A stretch of 64,000 nucleotides of DNA, from assembly GCF_016808335.1 (NCBI RefSeq), contig NC_053149.1, positions 34,686,087 to 34,750,086 of the forward strand, written 5' to 3'. The position numbers and the translations under genes are program-made. Below are positions 21,809 to 31,560 of this stretch, in pieces. The stretch's first letter is position 1; every line of letters starts with the position of its first letter. The notes below the pieces were generated by a model. That model was not told where the DNA came from and did no database searches. It saw only the letters and a program-made list of their open reading frames with translations. The stretch comes from Panicum virgatum. Taxonomy: Eukaryota; Streptophyta; Magnoliopsida; Poales; Poaceae.

Positions 21809-24418
21809 CTAGAAGCTTCTTTCACACGACTCCGTCCAGGTGAACTTCTTTTCTTTCTTGAGCAGCTCTGTCATGGGCCGGGCTATCTTAGAAAATCCCT
21901 CAATGAATCTCCGATAATACCCAGCTAATCCGAGGAAACTTCTGATCTCACTGACATTAGTTGGTTGCTGCCAATTGGAGACTGCTTCAACCTTCTCGGG
22001 ATCCACCGCTACTCCTTCCGCGGTCAAGATATGACCAAGGAAAGCTACTTTCTCCAGCCAGAACTCACACTTGCTGAATTTGGCGTATAGCCTATGCATT
22101 CTTAGCTTTTCCAAAACTACCCTCAGGTGCTGCTCGTGCTCCTGAATACTCTTCGAGTAAATAAGTATTTCGTCAATGAAGACTACGACAAACTTATCTA
22201 GCTCGTCCATAAACACTTTGTGCATGAGGTTCATGAAATAGGCAGGTGCATTTGTCAGTCCAAAAGACATTACTGTGAACTCAAACTGTCCGTATCGGGT
22301 GACAAAGGCTGTCTTCGGAATGTCGCTTTCCCTAATCTTGAGCTGAAAATATCCGGACCTTAGGTCAATCTTGGAAAAGTACCTGGCTCCTTTTAGCTGG
22401 TCAAAAAGGTCATCGATTCTGGGAAGAGGGTACTTGTTTTTGATAGTGACTTCGTTTAGTGCCCGGTAATCTACACATAACCTCATACTTCCGTCCTTCT
22501 TCTTGACGAATAGAACCGGGGCTCCCCAAGGCGACGAACTTGGCCTGATGAAGCCAATCCGTTGCAACTCCTCCAGTTGTTTCTTTAACTCCGCCAGCTC
22601 GGAGGCTGCCATTCTATAAGGTCTCTTGGCTATAGGGGCAGTTCCAGGGACAAGGTCAATAACAAACTCTACATCCCTATCTGGTGGCATACTAGGAAGT
22701 TCTTCCGGGAAAACATCTGGAAACTCGTTCACTACTGGGACTTCTTCCAAGGACTTGGCTTCCTTGCTGAATACCATCGGGTTTGCTCCACCTTCTCGGG
22801 TATGACAGGTCACTCGGACTCCCTCTGGGTTTGTTAGATGCACTACCTTATCCGTACAACCTATGAGGCCATTGTGTTTGCTCAGCCAGTCCATACCAAG
22901 GATCACATCTATCCCTTCTGACTTAAGTACTACTAGATCTGCTAGAAACTCTACCGCACTTAAATTGATCCTCACCCGTAGACAACCCAGTTGACACCTG
23001 ATGTCTCCTCTGGGCGTCCGGGTTAATAGGGGTGTTTTTAGTAGTACTGTAGGTATTTTATGTTTCTCCACAAAATTCGAGGATATAAATGAGTGTGATG
23101 CTCCGGAATCAAACAGTACTGTTGCAAGAGTTGAGCTGACTAGGTACTCACCAAGCACTATGCCCTGAGCTCCTTGAGCTTCCTGCGCGTCGATGTGGTT
23201 GACGCGGGCTCGTCCAAAAGACTGCCGGGGTTGCCTCTGCTGGTTGCTGTTGTTGGCGTTGCCGCGGAGGGGCACTCGGTTGGCACCGGTCAGCACAGGC
23301 TTGGGTCCGTTCACTGTGTTGGAGAAAGCTGACGTAGCTGGCTTGTTCTTGGCATAAGGACAGTCGGCGATGAAATGACCCGTCTCCCGACAGTTGAAAT
23401 AGGCCCTTACATTGCTATTGTTGTTGGTGACCTGGCTTGCATTACTCTGAGGGGCCCTCATGGTGTTCTGGCTTCTGGGCTGGGTGTTAGGGGCCCGTGG
23501 TCCTGTCACTTGAGACTGAGTTCTGTACTGCATTGAGGCTTGGGACCTTGGTGCGTTATAGCTGAAGCTTCTGGGCTTCTGGAAACGATCCTGCTGGCGT
23601 GACTTGCTCTCCAGGAACTTGCGCTTGTTATCCTTTCTTTCATCAATCTTGGCCTTCTCTGTAAGGATTGCCTTGTTCATCAAGGTGTTGAAGTCAGGAT
23701 AGATATGAGGGGTGAGCAGGGTCCTGAGTTCTGGGTTTAGTCCCTTTTTGAACATATCTTGCTTTTTCTCGTCGTTGTTCACTTCTTCGGGTGCATAGCG
23801 AGCCAACTCCATAAACTGGTGGGTGTACTCCTCCACCGACATACTCCCTTGTTGAAGTGCGCGGAACTCATCTGCCTTGCGCTTCATGGTGGCCGAGGGG
23901 ATGTGATAACGGCGGAACTCCCTCACGAATTCATTCCAGGTGATGGTGGTGGCATCTCTGGCAGCAGCGTAGTAATTTTCCCACCAGGCTAAGGCAGTCC
24001 CGGTGAGTTGATGTGCTGCCAGGAGGACTTTATCTCGATCCTGGCACCCAAACGGCTCGAGCTTCCTCTGGATCACGCGAAGCCAATCATCTGCATCCAA
24101 GGGGTTGCTGGATCCGGCAAAAGTGGGTGGCTTGGCCCTCAGAAAAGCTGTTAGCTTGTCGTTGAAGGTCTGCTCTCGTGGCTGCCTGTTCATTAGAGCA
24201 TTGGCCAGTGTCTCCAGTATGAGAGTCTGGTTATGGATCACTTGTGCCAGGTCCACGAAGGGTGGTGGTGGTGGTAGCTGTGCATCCTGATTTTCTCCTC
24301 TGCCCTGACTCACTTCTTGTTCTTCCTGAGGATGGTTTTGCCCGTTAAGGCGTACTCCTGCATCAGCAGCTGCAGGGTCCCTGACACGGGAGGCCCTCGT
24401 GACGCTTCGGGAAACCAT
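21809..24418 (-). CDS. gag, protease and reverse transcriptase portion (869 codons)
   Basis: The gag domain spans about residues 60-260 (retrotrans_gag features: [43 protein letters not shown]). A basic Gln/Arg-rich stretch follows, with an altered zinc knuckle near residue 340. The aspartic protease is near residues 425-530 ([14 protein letters not shown], with catalytic DSG, and [13 protein letters not shown]). RT covers about 600-860 ([53 protein letters not shown]). The RT active box reads FIDE instead of FIDD (codon at 22169-22171). The frame ends at a TAG at 21806-21808, where relatives continue into RNase H. Confidence 0.93.
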   Translation of the reverse strand: MVSRSVTRASRVRDPAAADAGVRLNGQNHPQEEQEVSQGRGENQDAQLPPPPPFVDLAQVIHNQTLILETLANALMNRQPREQTFNDKLTAFLRAKPPTFAGSSNPLDADDWLRVIQRKLEPFGCQDRDKVLLAAHQLTGTALAWWENYYAAARDATTITWNEFVREFRRYHIPSATMKRKADEFRALQQGSMSVEEYTHQFMELARYAPEEVNNDEKKQDMFKKGLNPELRTLLTPHIYPDFNTLMNKAILTEKAKIDERKDNKRKFLESKSRQQDRFQKPRSFSYNAPRSQASMQYRTQSQVTGPRAPNTQPRSQNTMRAPQSNASQVTNNNSNVRAYFNCRETGHFIADCPYAKNKPATSAFSNTVNGPKPVLTGANRVPLRGNANNSNQQRQPRQSFGRARVNHIDAQEAQGAQGIVLGEYLVSSTLATVLFDSGASHSFISSNFVEKHKIPTVLLKTPLLTRTPRGDIRCQLGCLRVRINLSAVEFLADLVVLKSEGIDVILGMDWLSKHNGLIGCTDKVVHLTNPEGVRVTCHTREGGANPMVFSKEAKSLEEVPVVNEFPDVFPEELPSMPPDRDVEFVIDLVPGTAPIAKRPYRMAASELAELKKQLEELQRIGFIRPSSSPWGAPVLFVKKKDGSMRLCVDYRALNEVTIKNKYPLPRIDDLFDQLKGARYFSKIDLRSGYFQLKIRESDIPKTAFVTRYGQFEFTVMSFGLTNAPAYFMNLMHKVFMDELDKFVVVFIDEILIYSKSIQEHEQHLRVVLEKLRMHRLYAKFSKCEFWLEKVAFLGHILTAEGVAVDPEKVEAVSNWQQPTNVSEIRSFLGLAGYYRRFIEGFSKIARPMTELLKKEKKFTWTESCERSF

Positions 24419-24697
24419 CTACAGATTTGGTAGGGTTTTTGTGAGATTGGGATTAGGTGATGTTTAAGTTATTTAATTCATATTTTTGAAAAAGGCAGAA
24501 TTAACCTTCTGCCGAAAGGCACACACACAACAAGCACACAACAAGGCAAACAAGCAACTTTTACTAAAGCGAGGTAGGGTACAACACAGGAACAAGACTA
24601 GAACGCGTACTACACGTCCGGGTATAGGTTCAAACTAGGAATACAACTTAAACTGGAAGGGCTAGAAGGGTACAACAACAGGGTAGGGTTGGACACT

Positions 24698-25564
24698 CTA
24701 CTCGCGGGGCGAGTCTTCTTCTGGGGTGGTACGTGCTTCCGGGGAAACAAACGACTCGTCGTCCTCCGGGTTCCCGTTCACTTGGGGCTGAGCAGCAACT
24801 TCTCTTTCTCTGACAGCAGCAGACCCTTCGGGGTTCTCGGGTGGAGCTCGAGGGCTTCCAAAGAGCGTTCCCCATCCTATGATGGGTGTCCCAAGTAGAA
24901 CATGGTCTTCTCCGATGGCCGGAACTGGGGTCCCACCTCTGGTCCATTCTCGCATGCGCCGGTCGCGGGCTTGTCTGAGACTCTCCTGTGCAACTGCCTC
25001 ACTGCTGATCGCGGCCGCGGCTCTTGCCTCGGCTTGGGCTGCTCGGACCTGTTGGAGTCTCACTGCGAGTTCAGCTTGCTCAGCACGATGGGTCTGCTCC
25101 CTCAGCAGGTGGGCCTGCTCATCGAAGAGTTGATCCAAAGCGGCAAGGTAGTTAGCCACTTGGTACAGAGGGTCCTCTTCATGGCGGCGTCGTTCCAGAC
25201 TCCTCATGCGAGCTTCCCAAACGGGGGTTCTGATGGCCGGCGGGAAGAACCTCATTGGTGTGGGTGCTAGGTGTTCTTCGAAAATCCGGCACAGGTAGCG
25301 GAGTGTCTTCCTGATAGCCAAGGGGTAGGTGTCATGGTGCCTAAATCCCGTAGCGGTCACTCGCTAGGATTGGATATCGGGGTAGCGATCACTTCTGGCG
25401 ATGACTATGATCACCCTGCAGCGGAGAGTGCCATGATGCTCGTACTCTCTGCTGTAGTACCTTGGGCGCTCCGTAACGCCAAGGCTCTCCAGGGCGTTGA
25501 TCAATAGGCTGGGGAAGCCAGGTGCAGCTTGGCAGTCGCCCTGGGTCCAACCTTCCTCAGCCAT
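24698..25564 (-). pseudogene. pre-gag ORF, copy A (uncharacterised, coiled coil), one in-frame TAG
   Basis: The frame starts at MAEEGWTQGDCQAAPGFPSLL (ATG at 25564) and runs to a stop at 24698, about 288 codons. A TAG at 25364-25366 falls where copy B has Trp. The N-terminal half is a globular-looking domain (REYEHHGTLRCRVIIVIARSDRYPD, then FRHHDTYPLAIRKTLRYL..PTPMRFFPP). The second half is a heptad-rich coiled coil (LFDEQAHLLREQTHRAEQAELAVRLQQ). The tail is acidic/Pro-rich. It is clearly paralogous to copy B directly upstream. The ATG follows TTTGTTTTCAG, a strong splice-acceptor pattern. I do not recognise a function. Confidence 0.75.
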
Positions 25565-25713
25565 CTGAAAACAAAGATATGGTGAAAAACTTGGACAATT
25601 ATTTGAGGTACACAAAGGGGGTAGATGGTTTTTATTTATGGCATCATGGTGGGGTACAACTTCATGGGTACATGATTATTAGAGCAAAGGTTCTAGCTTA
25701 GAGACTACTCCTA

Positions 25714-26583
25714 TCATGGGGATTCTTCCTCAATCCTAAGGGAGCGCTTCTTTAGTGGAAGATACTGATCCGTGGTATCATCGGTCTGAGTACCCTTATC
25801 CCAATGGGTTTCCTCGGGCTCTTCTTCCTCTGTCTGAGTACCTACGTCCCAATGGGTTTCCATGGGTTCTTCTTCTTCATCTTCCTCTATCCATCCACCT
25901 ATTCCCCAGCGAGCCTCGTACCTCCGCATCTGAGCTTGGAGAGCGGCTAGCGAGTTCTCGGCACGTGCGGCCCTTGTCCGCTGCTCTTCCAGTTCTGCCT
26001 CTTTTTCATCCATTTGGACTTGGAGGGCAGCCAGGGAATATTCGGCGTGTACGGTCCTCGTCTGTTGTTCTTCCAGCTCCTGGGTTGCCTTTTCTGCTCT
26101 GTGGACTTGTTGCTTTAGCTGTGCTGCTTGCTCGCGGTAGAGCTCATCCAGGCCGGTGAGATAGATGGACAGGTGGGATACAGTGTCTTCCAGATCTTCT
26201 TCTTCCATTCCGAGTCCTCTCATCCGGGCAATCTAGGTGCGTCCTCTTCCTTCAGTTGGCGGGAAGAACCCCATAGGAGTCCGCTGAAGGTGATGCTTGT
26301 AGATCACTCGGAGCCGTCGCAGGGCATTACGGGCGGCTTTCCGATAGGTGTCCGGGAAACGGAATCCAGTGGTGGAGATGAACCAAGGGTCCACATCAGG
26401 ATAGCGGGTGCTTCTTGCTATGAAGATCATCAGGTCACACCGAAGAGTACCCTTGGAGTCGTACTCCCGATAGAGAAACTCTGGTGGATCCACAACTCCG
26501 ATGCGTTCCAGGCTGAGTATCAACAACTTGGGAAGGCCGGGCTCTGCGAAACAGATTCCGCCAATCCATCCATTGTCAGCCAT
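25714..26583 (-). pseudogene. pre-gag ORF, copy B (uncharacterised, coiled coil), one in-frame TAG
   Basis: The frame starts at MADNGWIGGICFAEPGLPKLL (ATG at 26583), about 130 bp inside the primer site, and ends at 25714. A TAG near 26232 divides it, at a place different from the break in copy A. Shared with copy A: GW..G.C.A.PG.P.LLI..LE..GV, REY...GTLRC, IARS.RYPD, P.GFFPP or P.RFFPP, and a second half of coiled coil (YREQAAQLKQQVHRAEKATQELEEQ, with an internal repeat of RAENSLAALQAQM). The tail is acidic with a repeated THWD.GTQT motif. The ATG follows GTTCCAG. No family is recognised; the paired arrangement suggests tandem duplication within the element. Confidence 0.75.
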
Positions 26584-26708
26584 CTGGAACAGGGCAAGAA
26601 CCAAAGGTAAGTGTTTGTGTGAGGAAAGGATTAAGGATAGAAAAATCCTAAGGTAAAGGGTCTAAAAACGGGTTTCGCTCCTAGGGTCACGTCCTACGGC
26701 CAACCTAC

Positions 26709-26721
26709 GGCTCTGATACCA
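26709..26721 (-). other. primer binding site for initiator tRNA-Met
   Basis: The - strand reads TGGTATCAGAGCC, the standard plant initiator-Met primer site. It lies two bases inside the 5' LTR (26724-30125). Confidence 0.92.
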
Positions 26722-26723
26722 CC

Positions 26724-29700
26724 TGAAGCGTCCCCTCATAAGAGAAGACTTAAATGTGATACAAAGCACCAGTCCCAGGAGGCTGATGCCACATTTATTA
26801 CATCAGATGGTTCAAAACCGTACAAACCTTGGAGGACACTCGATACAGATGATAATAATAATTAACCAAGCTACAACGTAACACCAGACCGCAAACCACA
26901 TAGGGTCTACCACGGGCTCAGAGTATTGCGACAGCGGAGGCATCTCGACAGGGCCGGTACCACAGGCAAGGTTGGGTGTAGAACGATAACCCTACTCGGC
27001 GTCGTCCGGAATGAAGTCTGGGTCTTCTTCTGTAAAAAGCAAGAGTGGGGTGAGTACAAACGTACTCAGCAAGTCCAACCACACCCGCGGAGGGGTTATA
27101 ACAGAATAATATGCATGGATAAATCAAGGATAAGGTTATGGTTTAATTTGCAGAAAAACGACATTTTATGCAGGGGTTTATTTTACGGAAAACCTTTTTA
27201 GAAATCAGTTTTTGCAGTAACACAGAGTCCAGGTTTTAAACTGCTACCGGACTCCCCGTCCGTCGTAGCACACGGCACAACTGCCGGACACAATTCCAAA
27301 ACAACTCACACTAGCCCAACCCAATGAAACACTAGTTATGTGACCACACCATAACTCTCCCAATACCGTGGGCACGGACTATTCGAATAGATTCTTAACT
27401 CTGCAGAGGTGTGCAACTTTACCCACAAGTAGGATACCACAACTCGAACACCGTCGTGTCGGTGTAGATCCCAACATAGCCATTACCCACCATAGCTAAG
27501 CCTGACTAGCCATCACGGGATGTACCAAGGGGGTCATCGACCGTTCACTTTGGTATAACCGGGCATAAGTCACTCGGGGCTTATCCCTTTTCCTTAGTCA
27601 CCCGTTGCTCTTAGCTCTCCTGATGGCTACCACACCAACTAGTGGGATTTATGCTACGCCGTTGCCCATTCAACGGTCGAGTGGTTTGCACGATAGTGGA
27701 GTTAGGTGAGATGACACACCAACTCGGTCCTTAGTCACGACAAGATGGATATCTCCCTTCTTTGCCCTGCCACACAGGCATAAGCACACCAATCGGCAAT
27801 TCACACAGAAATGCCGTCCATCCCGTCCATACTCATCCTTTGAAAATCCACATTTTATCCCTTCCCACACACACGCATTTTCTTTATAAAAACAAGTTGT
27901 AATGAGTATGAGGTCCTAAGCGTTCTAGCAGCGATTAACGTCCAAACAGAATCAGACATTAATCTAGGTGGTCAAGGATTGGTTATAACAAATCAAGGGG
28001 TGGCTATCCAACCGTGTTTTCATGCAAGCAAAACATATGCAACTTTATAAAACGGGCCATTGGGTTGTGTTCATAAAAACTAGGACAGAAACATGCATCA
28101 AAGGATGGGATTGAACTTGCCGTCTTCGTAGCCTTCGGGAAAGTCCTGTCCTTCGGGCTCGGGGTCGTGGAACTGATCCTCGTTCCCTTGCTCGCAGTAC
28201 TGCTCGATGGCGGGCTCTCCTTCGTTCACTCCGCGGTCTACAACACACACAAACAAGCGTCCAATCAATACAAAGATTCATCGTTGAGCTCGAATCGGGG
28301 ACACATAAAATATGGAGATAGAAGTGGCATTTTTTTGAGTGGTTTCTTAATGGCACGGCTGAAGTTGAGTTATAACAGGCATGGTAAAGTTTCGGGTCGA
28401 GCAGAGTTTGTTTGGTACATAAAATGATAGGGCAACGAGGTGGTTAGGGTTCAGTCAGTAGTTCAGGGACTTGTTTGTAAATTTTTCTGGGATAGAAAGG
28501 GCCTGGTTATAATTCCTAAGAATATTTGGGCTTATTAGAATGGTGTAGGGGTCTGGTTATTATTAAGTTTAAATAACGGAGGGTTTGTTTGTAAAATACG
28601 AGAACAGGGAGGGTGTTTTTAGAAAAAGGGTTATAATGGAAAAGGGTCTGTAATAGAATGGGAGGAGAGGGAGGGCCTAAACGCAAAACAGCCACCCATC
28701 CCCTTCCTCCCATCGCAGAACAGGGGAGGGGCGTCGGCTCGCCGGCGCCGGCCCGATTCGGGCAGCCTGGGCGACGGCGGCGACCGGGGAGAGAGGGGGA
28801 AGGGAGAGGGGAGGGAGGAGCTCCGATTCCCCTACCTAGCTCGGGCTATGGTGGAGCGAGGCGGCGGCTTCACGAGGGCAGGTGGCGGCGGCGCTAGGCA
28901 GCTCTGGCGGCGGTGCTAGGGAAGCAGGGAAGGGTGCTGGGGGTGGCGGCCGGGATTGGGGAGCGACGGCGACACCGTGGGGGCCCTTTTATAGCTGGAT
29001 TAGGTCGGTGGTGCGGCGGGGTAGGTGGCCGGCGTCGCAAGTTCTGCGGCGGCCATTAATGGCGTGCTTGTGTCGCGACGCGGCGTGCGGCGAGGGTGTG
29101 GGCGCCGAGGCCATCGTCGAGCATGTGGGGGAGTGCTGTTGGGCACAGCGGTGGCGCGAGTGGCGAGGTAGGGCACGGCGAGCGGCGCGGCGGGCGCACG
29201 TGGGCGCGTGCGGGCTGAGCAGGGCCGGGGCGAGGTGCCAGTGGCGGGCGGTGATGGCGGGGCGGTGATGGTGGGGCGCTGGTCAGGCGGCCGCGTCGTG
29301 GCGCGCGGGGCAAGGGCGGTGCGGCGCGTGCGCGCGAGCGACGCTGGGGCCAGCGGCGTGCGCGGGGCCGGGGCAGCGCCAGCGGCTGCTTTGGTGCAGC
29401 GGGCACGCGCGGCCAGGCGACGCAGCGCTGGTGCGCGTGCGGCCAGGCAGCGTGCGTGGCGTGGTGGAGGTGGCCGGGGTGCGGGGCGCGCGCGCGTGTG
29501 CGACGGCGTGCGCCGCTCGGTGTGCCGCGGTGCGGCGAGCGCGTGCGGGTGCGCGCGGGTGCGCACGCGTGGGCGTGCGTGGGGAGCGGCGTGTGCGCGC
29601 GGGGAGTGAGTGGAACGTGAGCGGGCGGGCGGCGTCGTGGCCAGGGAGGGCCGGGGCAGGCCGGAGAGGGAGCAGGGAGTGAGGGGAGGGGGAAGAAAGG

Positions 29701-30125
29701 AAGGAGGGAGGGAGAGAAAGGAAAAAGAGAAAGGGAAAAGAAAAAGAAGAAATGGGAAAAAGGAAAAAGAAATAGAGGGAAAGAAAATGGGAGGGAGGGA
29801 AAAGAAAAAGAAGGGAGGGGAGGCAGTGCGCGCCAGCGGCGATCGCGGCCGCGGTCGGCCACGCGCGGCGTGCGGGCCGCGGAAGGTGGGGCACGCGGTC
29901 GGCAGGAAGAGAGGAAAAAGGAGAGGGGAAAAAGAGGGGGCGGGATTCGCGGTGGCCGGTTACGACGCGTTGCGTTTGATGGGAAAGGATGGGACGCGGA
30001 TTGAAATCGGATGTCGGGTTGTTCGGGAGAGGTTCTGGGAATTAAGGTTCAGGGTTTGAGTCGAGCTCAACGACAAAAACAACTTTAGCGCATGATTTAT
30101 TTTGGTGAGTTTTTGGGATGTTACA
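26724..30125 (-). repeat. 5' LTR of the Tekay-like element (3,402 bp)
   Basis: This is a near-perfect copy of 16421-19823, with about 23 substitutions (mostly transitions) and one single-base gap by eye. It has the same TATA box (28986-28993), purine tract (29681-29823) and termini. The GGCCC duplication follows at 30126-30130. Confidence 0.95.
28986..28993 (-). promoter_or_regulatory. TATA box of the 5' LTR promoter
   Basis: The - strand TATAAAAG is in the context CCAGCTATAAAAGGGCCC, identical to the other LTR. Transcription would run leftward into the pre-gag ORFs. Confidence 0.65.
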
Positions 30126-30130
30126 GGCCC

Positions 30131-30960
30131 CGCCTCGCCGGCGCGGCCCCGGCCCGCCCCGGCACCGCCCCTCCGCCATGGCCCTGCCCCGGCGCGGCCC
30201 AGGCCCGGTGCGCCCCGGCCCGCCCCGGCCCGGTGCGGCTCCGCCGGCCTCGCCCTGCCTTGCCCCGGTGCCGCCCAGGCCCAGTGCCCCCCCGCACCGC
30301 CCCGCCCTGCCGGCGCCCCGGCTCCGTCGCGGCCCTGCCCCACGGCGTCTTGCAGGAGAAGAAGAAGGTCGCTCGCCGTTAAGCTTCGAGGTGAGGACTT
30401 GAACAAAAATTTCACATCCTATATTTTGGTAGTGCTTTTAATTAGTTTGTTGGTAGGTAGTTGTATGTCACTAGTTTAGATAGAAAACTCGATTGCCTAG
30501 TAGGTAGTTGTATCTCACTTTGCCGCTCTTGCCATCGCTGGAGAGTATTTTGGATAGAAAATTGTATTGCCTGTGATGATATATGCTATATATATTGACC
30601 TTGAGCTTGAGCATGAGTGTTTGTCGAAGTGTGTTATTTCTGTTCTATGGATATGCTTATCATGGTTGTCATGAAACCATGTGACACATCCATGCCCAAG
30701 CAACAACTCGGGTGCGATGATGTTAAGATTGGGCTGGATGTGTCTCATGGTTTAATGACGGTCATGAATTTATTATAGGTTTCTTATGCTTCAAGTTCAA
30801 GGTCAAATGAAAGGGAACATATCTAAGGCATGTTTGTTGGTTGTCGACCACTGTGCTGTTTTATCTTTGCAGAATTTCAAACTGAAATGTTCAATTATTG
30901 ATACTATGTAGTTGTTTTTTGTTTGTAGGAGAGGTTGTGGCACCGTTCTTGACTCATCAC
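30131..30960. other. outer CACTA internal segment between the two nested elements
   Basis: The first ~215 bp continue the C-rich tract of 16083-16420. The rest is AT-richer and non-coding, with a possible splice donor (CGAG|GTGAGG near 30390) after GGAGAAGAAGAAGG. I see no part of a transposase here. Confidence 0.6.
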
Positions 30961-31215
30961 CACTAGTACAGAACCTCTTTTCTATGACAAACAATATTCG
31001 TCATGGAAAACACCGTTTTCGTCACAGAAAGTGTTTTGTGACGAATTAATGACGAATTTGAAATCGTCACTATGGGAGCGTCACATTTGATTTTTCGTGA
31101 CGAAGCGGCCAAATTCGTCATAGAACTGTTTTTTTAGTGACGAACTGGTTATTCGTCATGGAACTGCTTTCGTTCTATGACTAATGCAAGGCGTCATTAA
31201 TTTCGTCATGGAAGA
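30961..31215. repeat. left terminal and subterminal repeats of the inner CACTA
   Basis: About eight copies of a TTCGTCATGG / GTGACGAA-type word in both orientations follow the CACTAGTACA terminus. They resemble the set at 44825-45080 by the other end. Confidence 0.85.
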
Positions 31216-31560
31216 CGCTGCCACGTGGCACACGCCATGCTGGCAGCTGACGTAACGAGCTGCCACGCTGGCAGAGCCACGTGTCGCCTTCCCGGGATGC
31301 CACGTGTCTGCTTCCAGCGGCGCCACGTGTCTGCTTCTGGTCGTGCCACGTGTCGTGTTCCGGTGGCGCCATGTGTCTACTTCAGGTCGAGCCACGTGTT
31401 CTATTCTGGTCTAGCCACTTGTCCTGTTCTTTTTTGCACCACGTGTTGTATTCTGGTCGCGCCACATGTTTTATTCTGGTCGTGCCACATGTCGCTTTCT
31501 GTTCGCTCCACGTGGTAGCTTCTAGTTGCTCCACGTGGACGCTTCCTGTTGCGACACGCA
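31216..31560. repeat. 23-bp minisatellite rich in CACGTG
   Basis: Roughly 13 degenerate tandem units of the form GCCACGTGTCTGCTTCTGGTCGT, period about 23 bp. Most units keep the G-box core CACGTG or one base off it. The open frames here are by-products of the repeat. Confidence 0.85.

Larger units (their letters stand above)
19865..24418 (-). pseudogene. gag-pol: gag-pol polyprotein of the Tekay-like element, two in-frame stops
   Basis: One reading frame runs from ATG at 24418 ([14 protein letters not shown]) to the stop near 19865, about 1,517 codons, interrupted only by TAG at 21806-21808 and TGA at 21284-21286. The order is gag, CCHC zinc knuckle, protease, RT, RNase H, integrase, chromodomain-like tail, as in the chromovirus branch of Ty3/gypsy. 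The ATG follows AG in CTGTAG|ATG. Two substitutions hit key residues. The first Cys of the zinc knuckle is Tyr ([14 protein letters not shown]). The second Asp of the RT (F/Y)xDD box is Glu ([10 protein letters not shown]). The polyprotein would normally be made in one piece and cut by its own protease. Confidence 0.95.
16421..30125 (-). mobile_element. complete Ty3/gypsy chromovirus-type (Tekay-like) LTR retrotransposon, 13.7 kb
   Basis: Two LTRs of about 3.4 kb (16421-19823 and 26724-30125) enclose a - strand internal region. It holds an initiator-Met primer site (26709-26721), a tandem pair of pre-gag ORFs, gag-protease-RT-RNase H-integrase with a C-terminal chromodomain-like tail, and a polypurine tract at 19824-19836. 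The 5-bp target duplication GGCCC is intact. By eye I count about 24 differences between the LTRs, so the insertion is recent. Pol has two in-frame stops and substitutions at key residues, so this copy should not make its own functional proteins. Confidence 0.95.
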
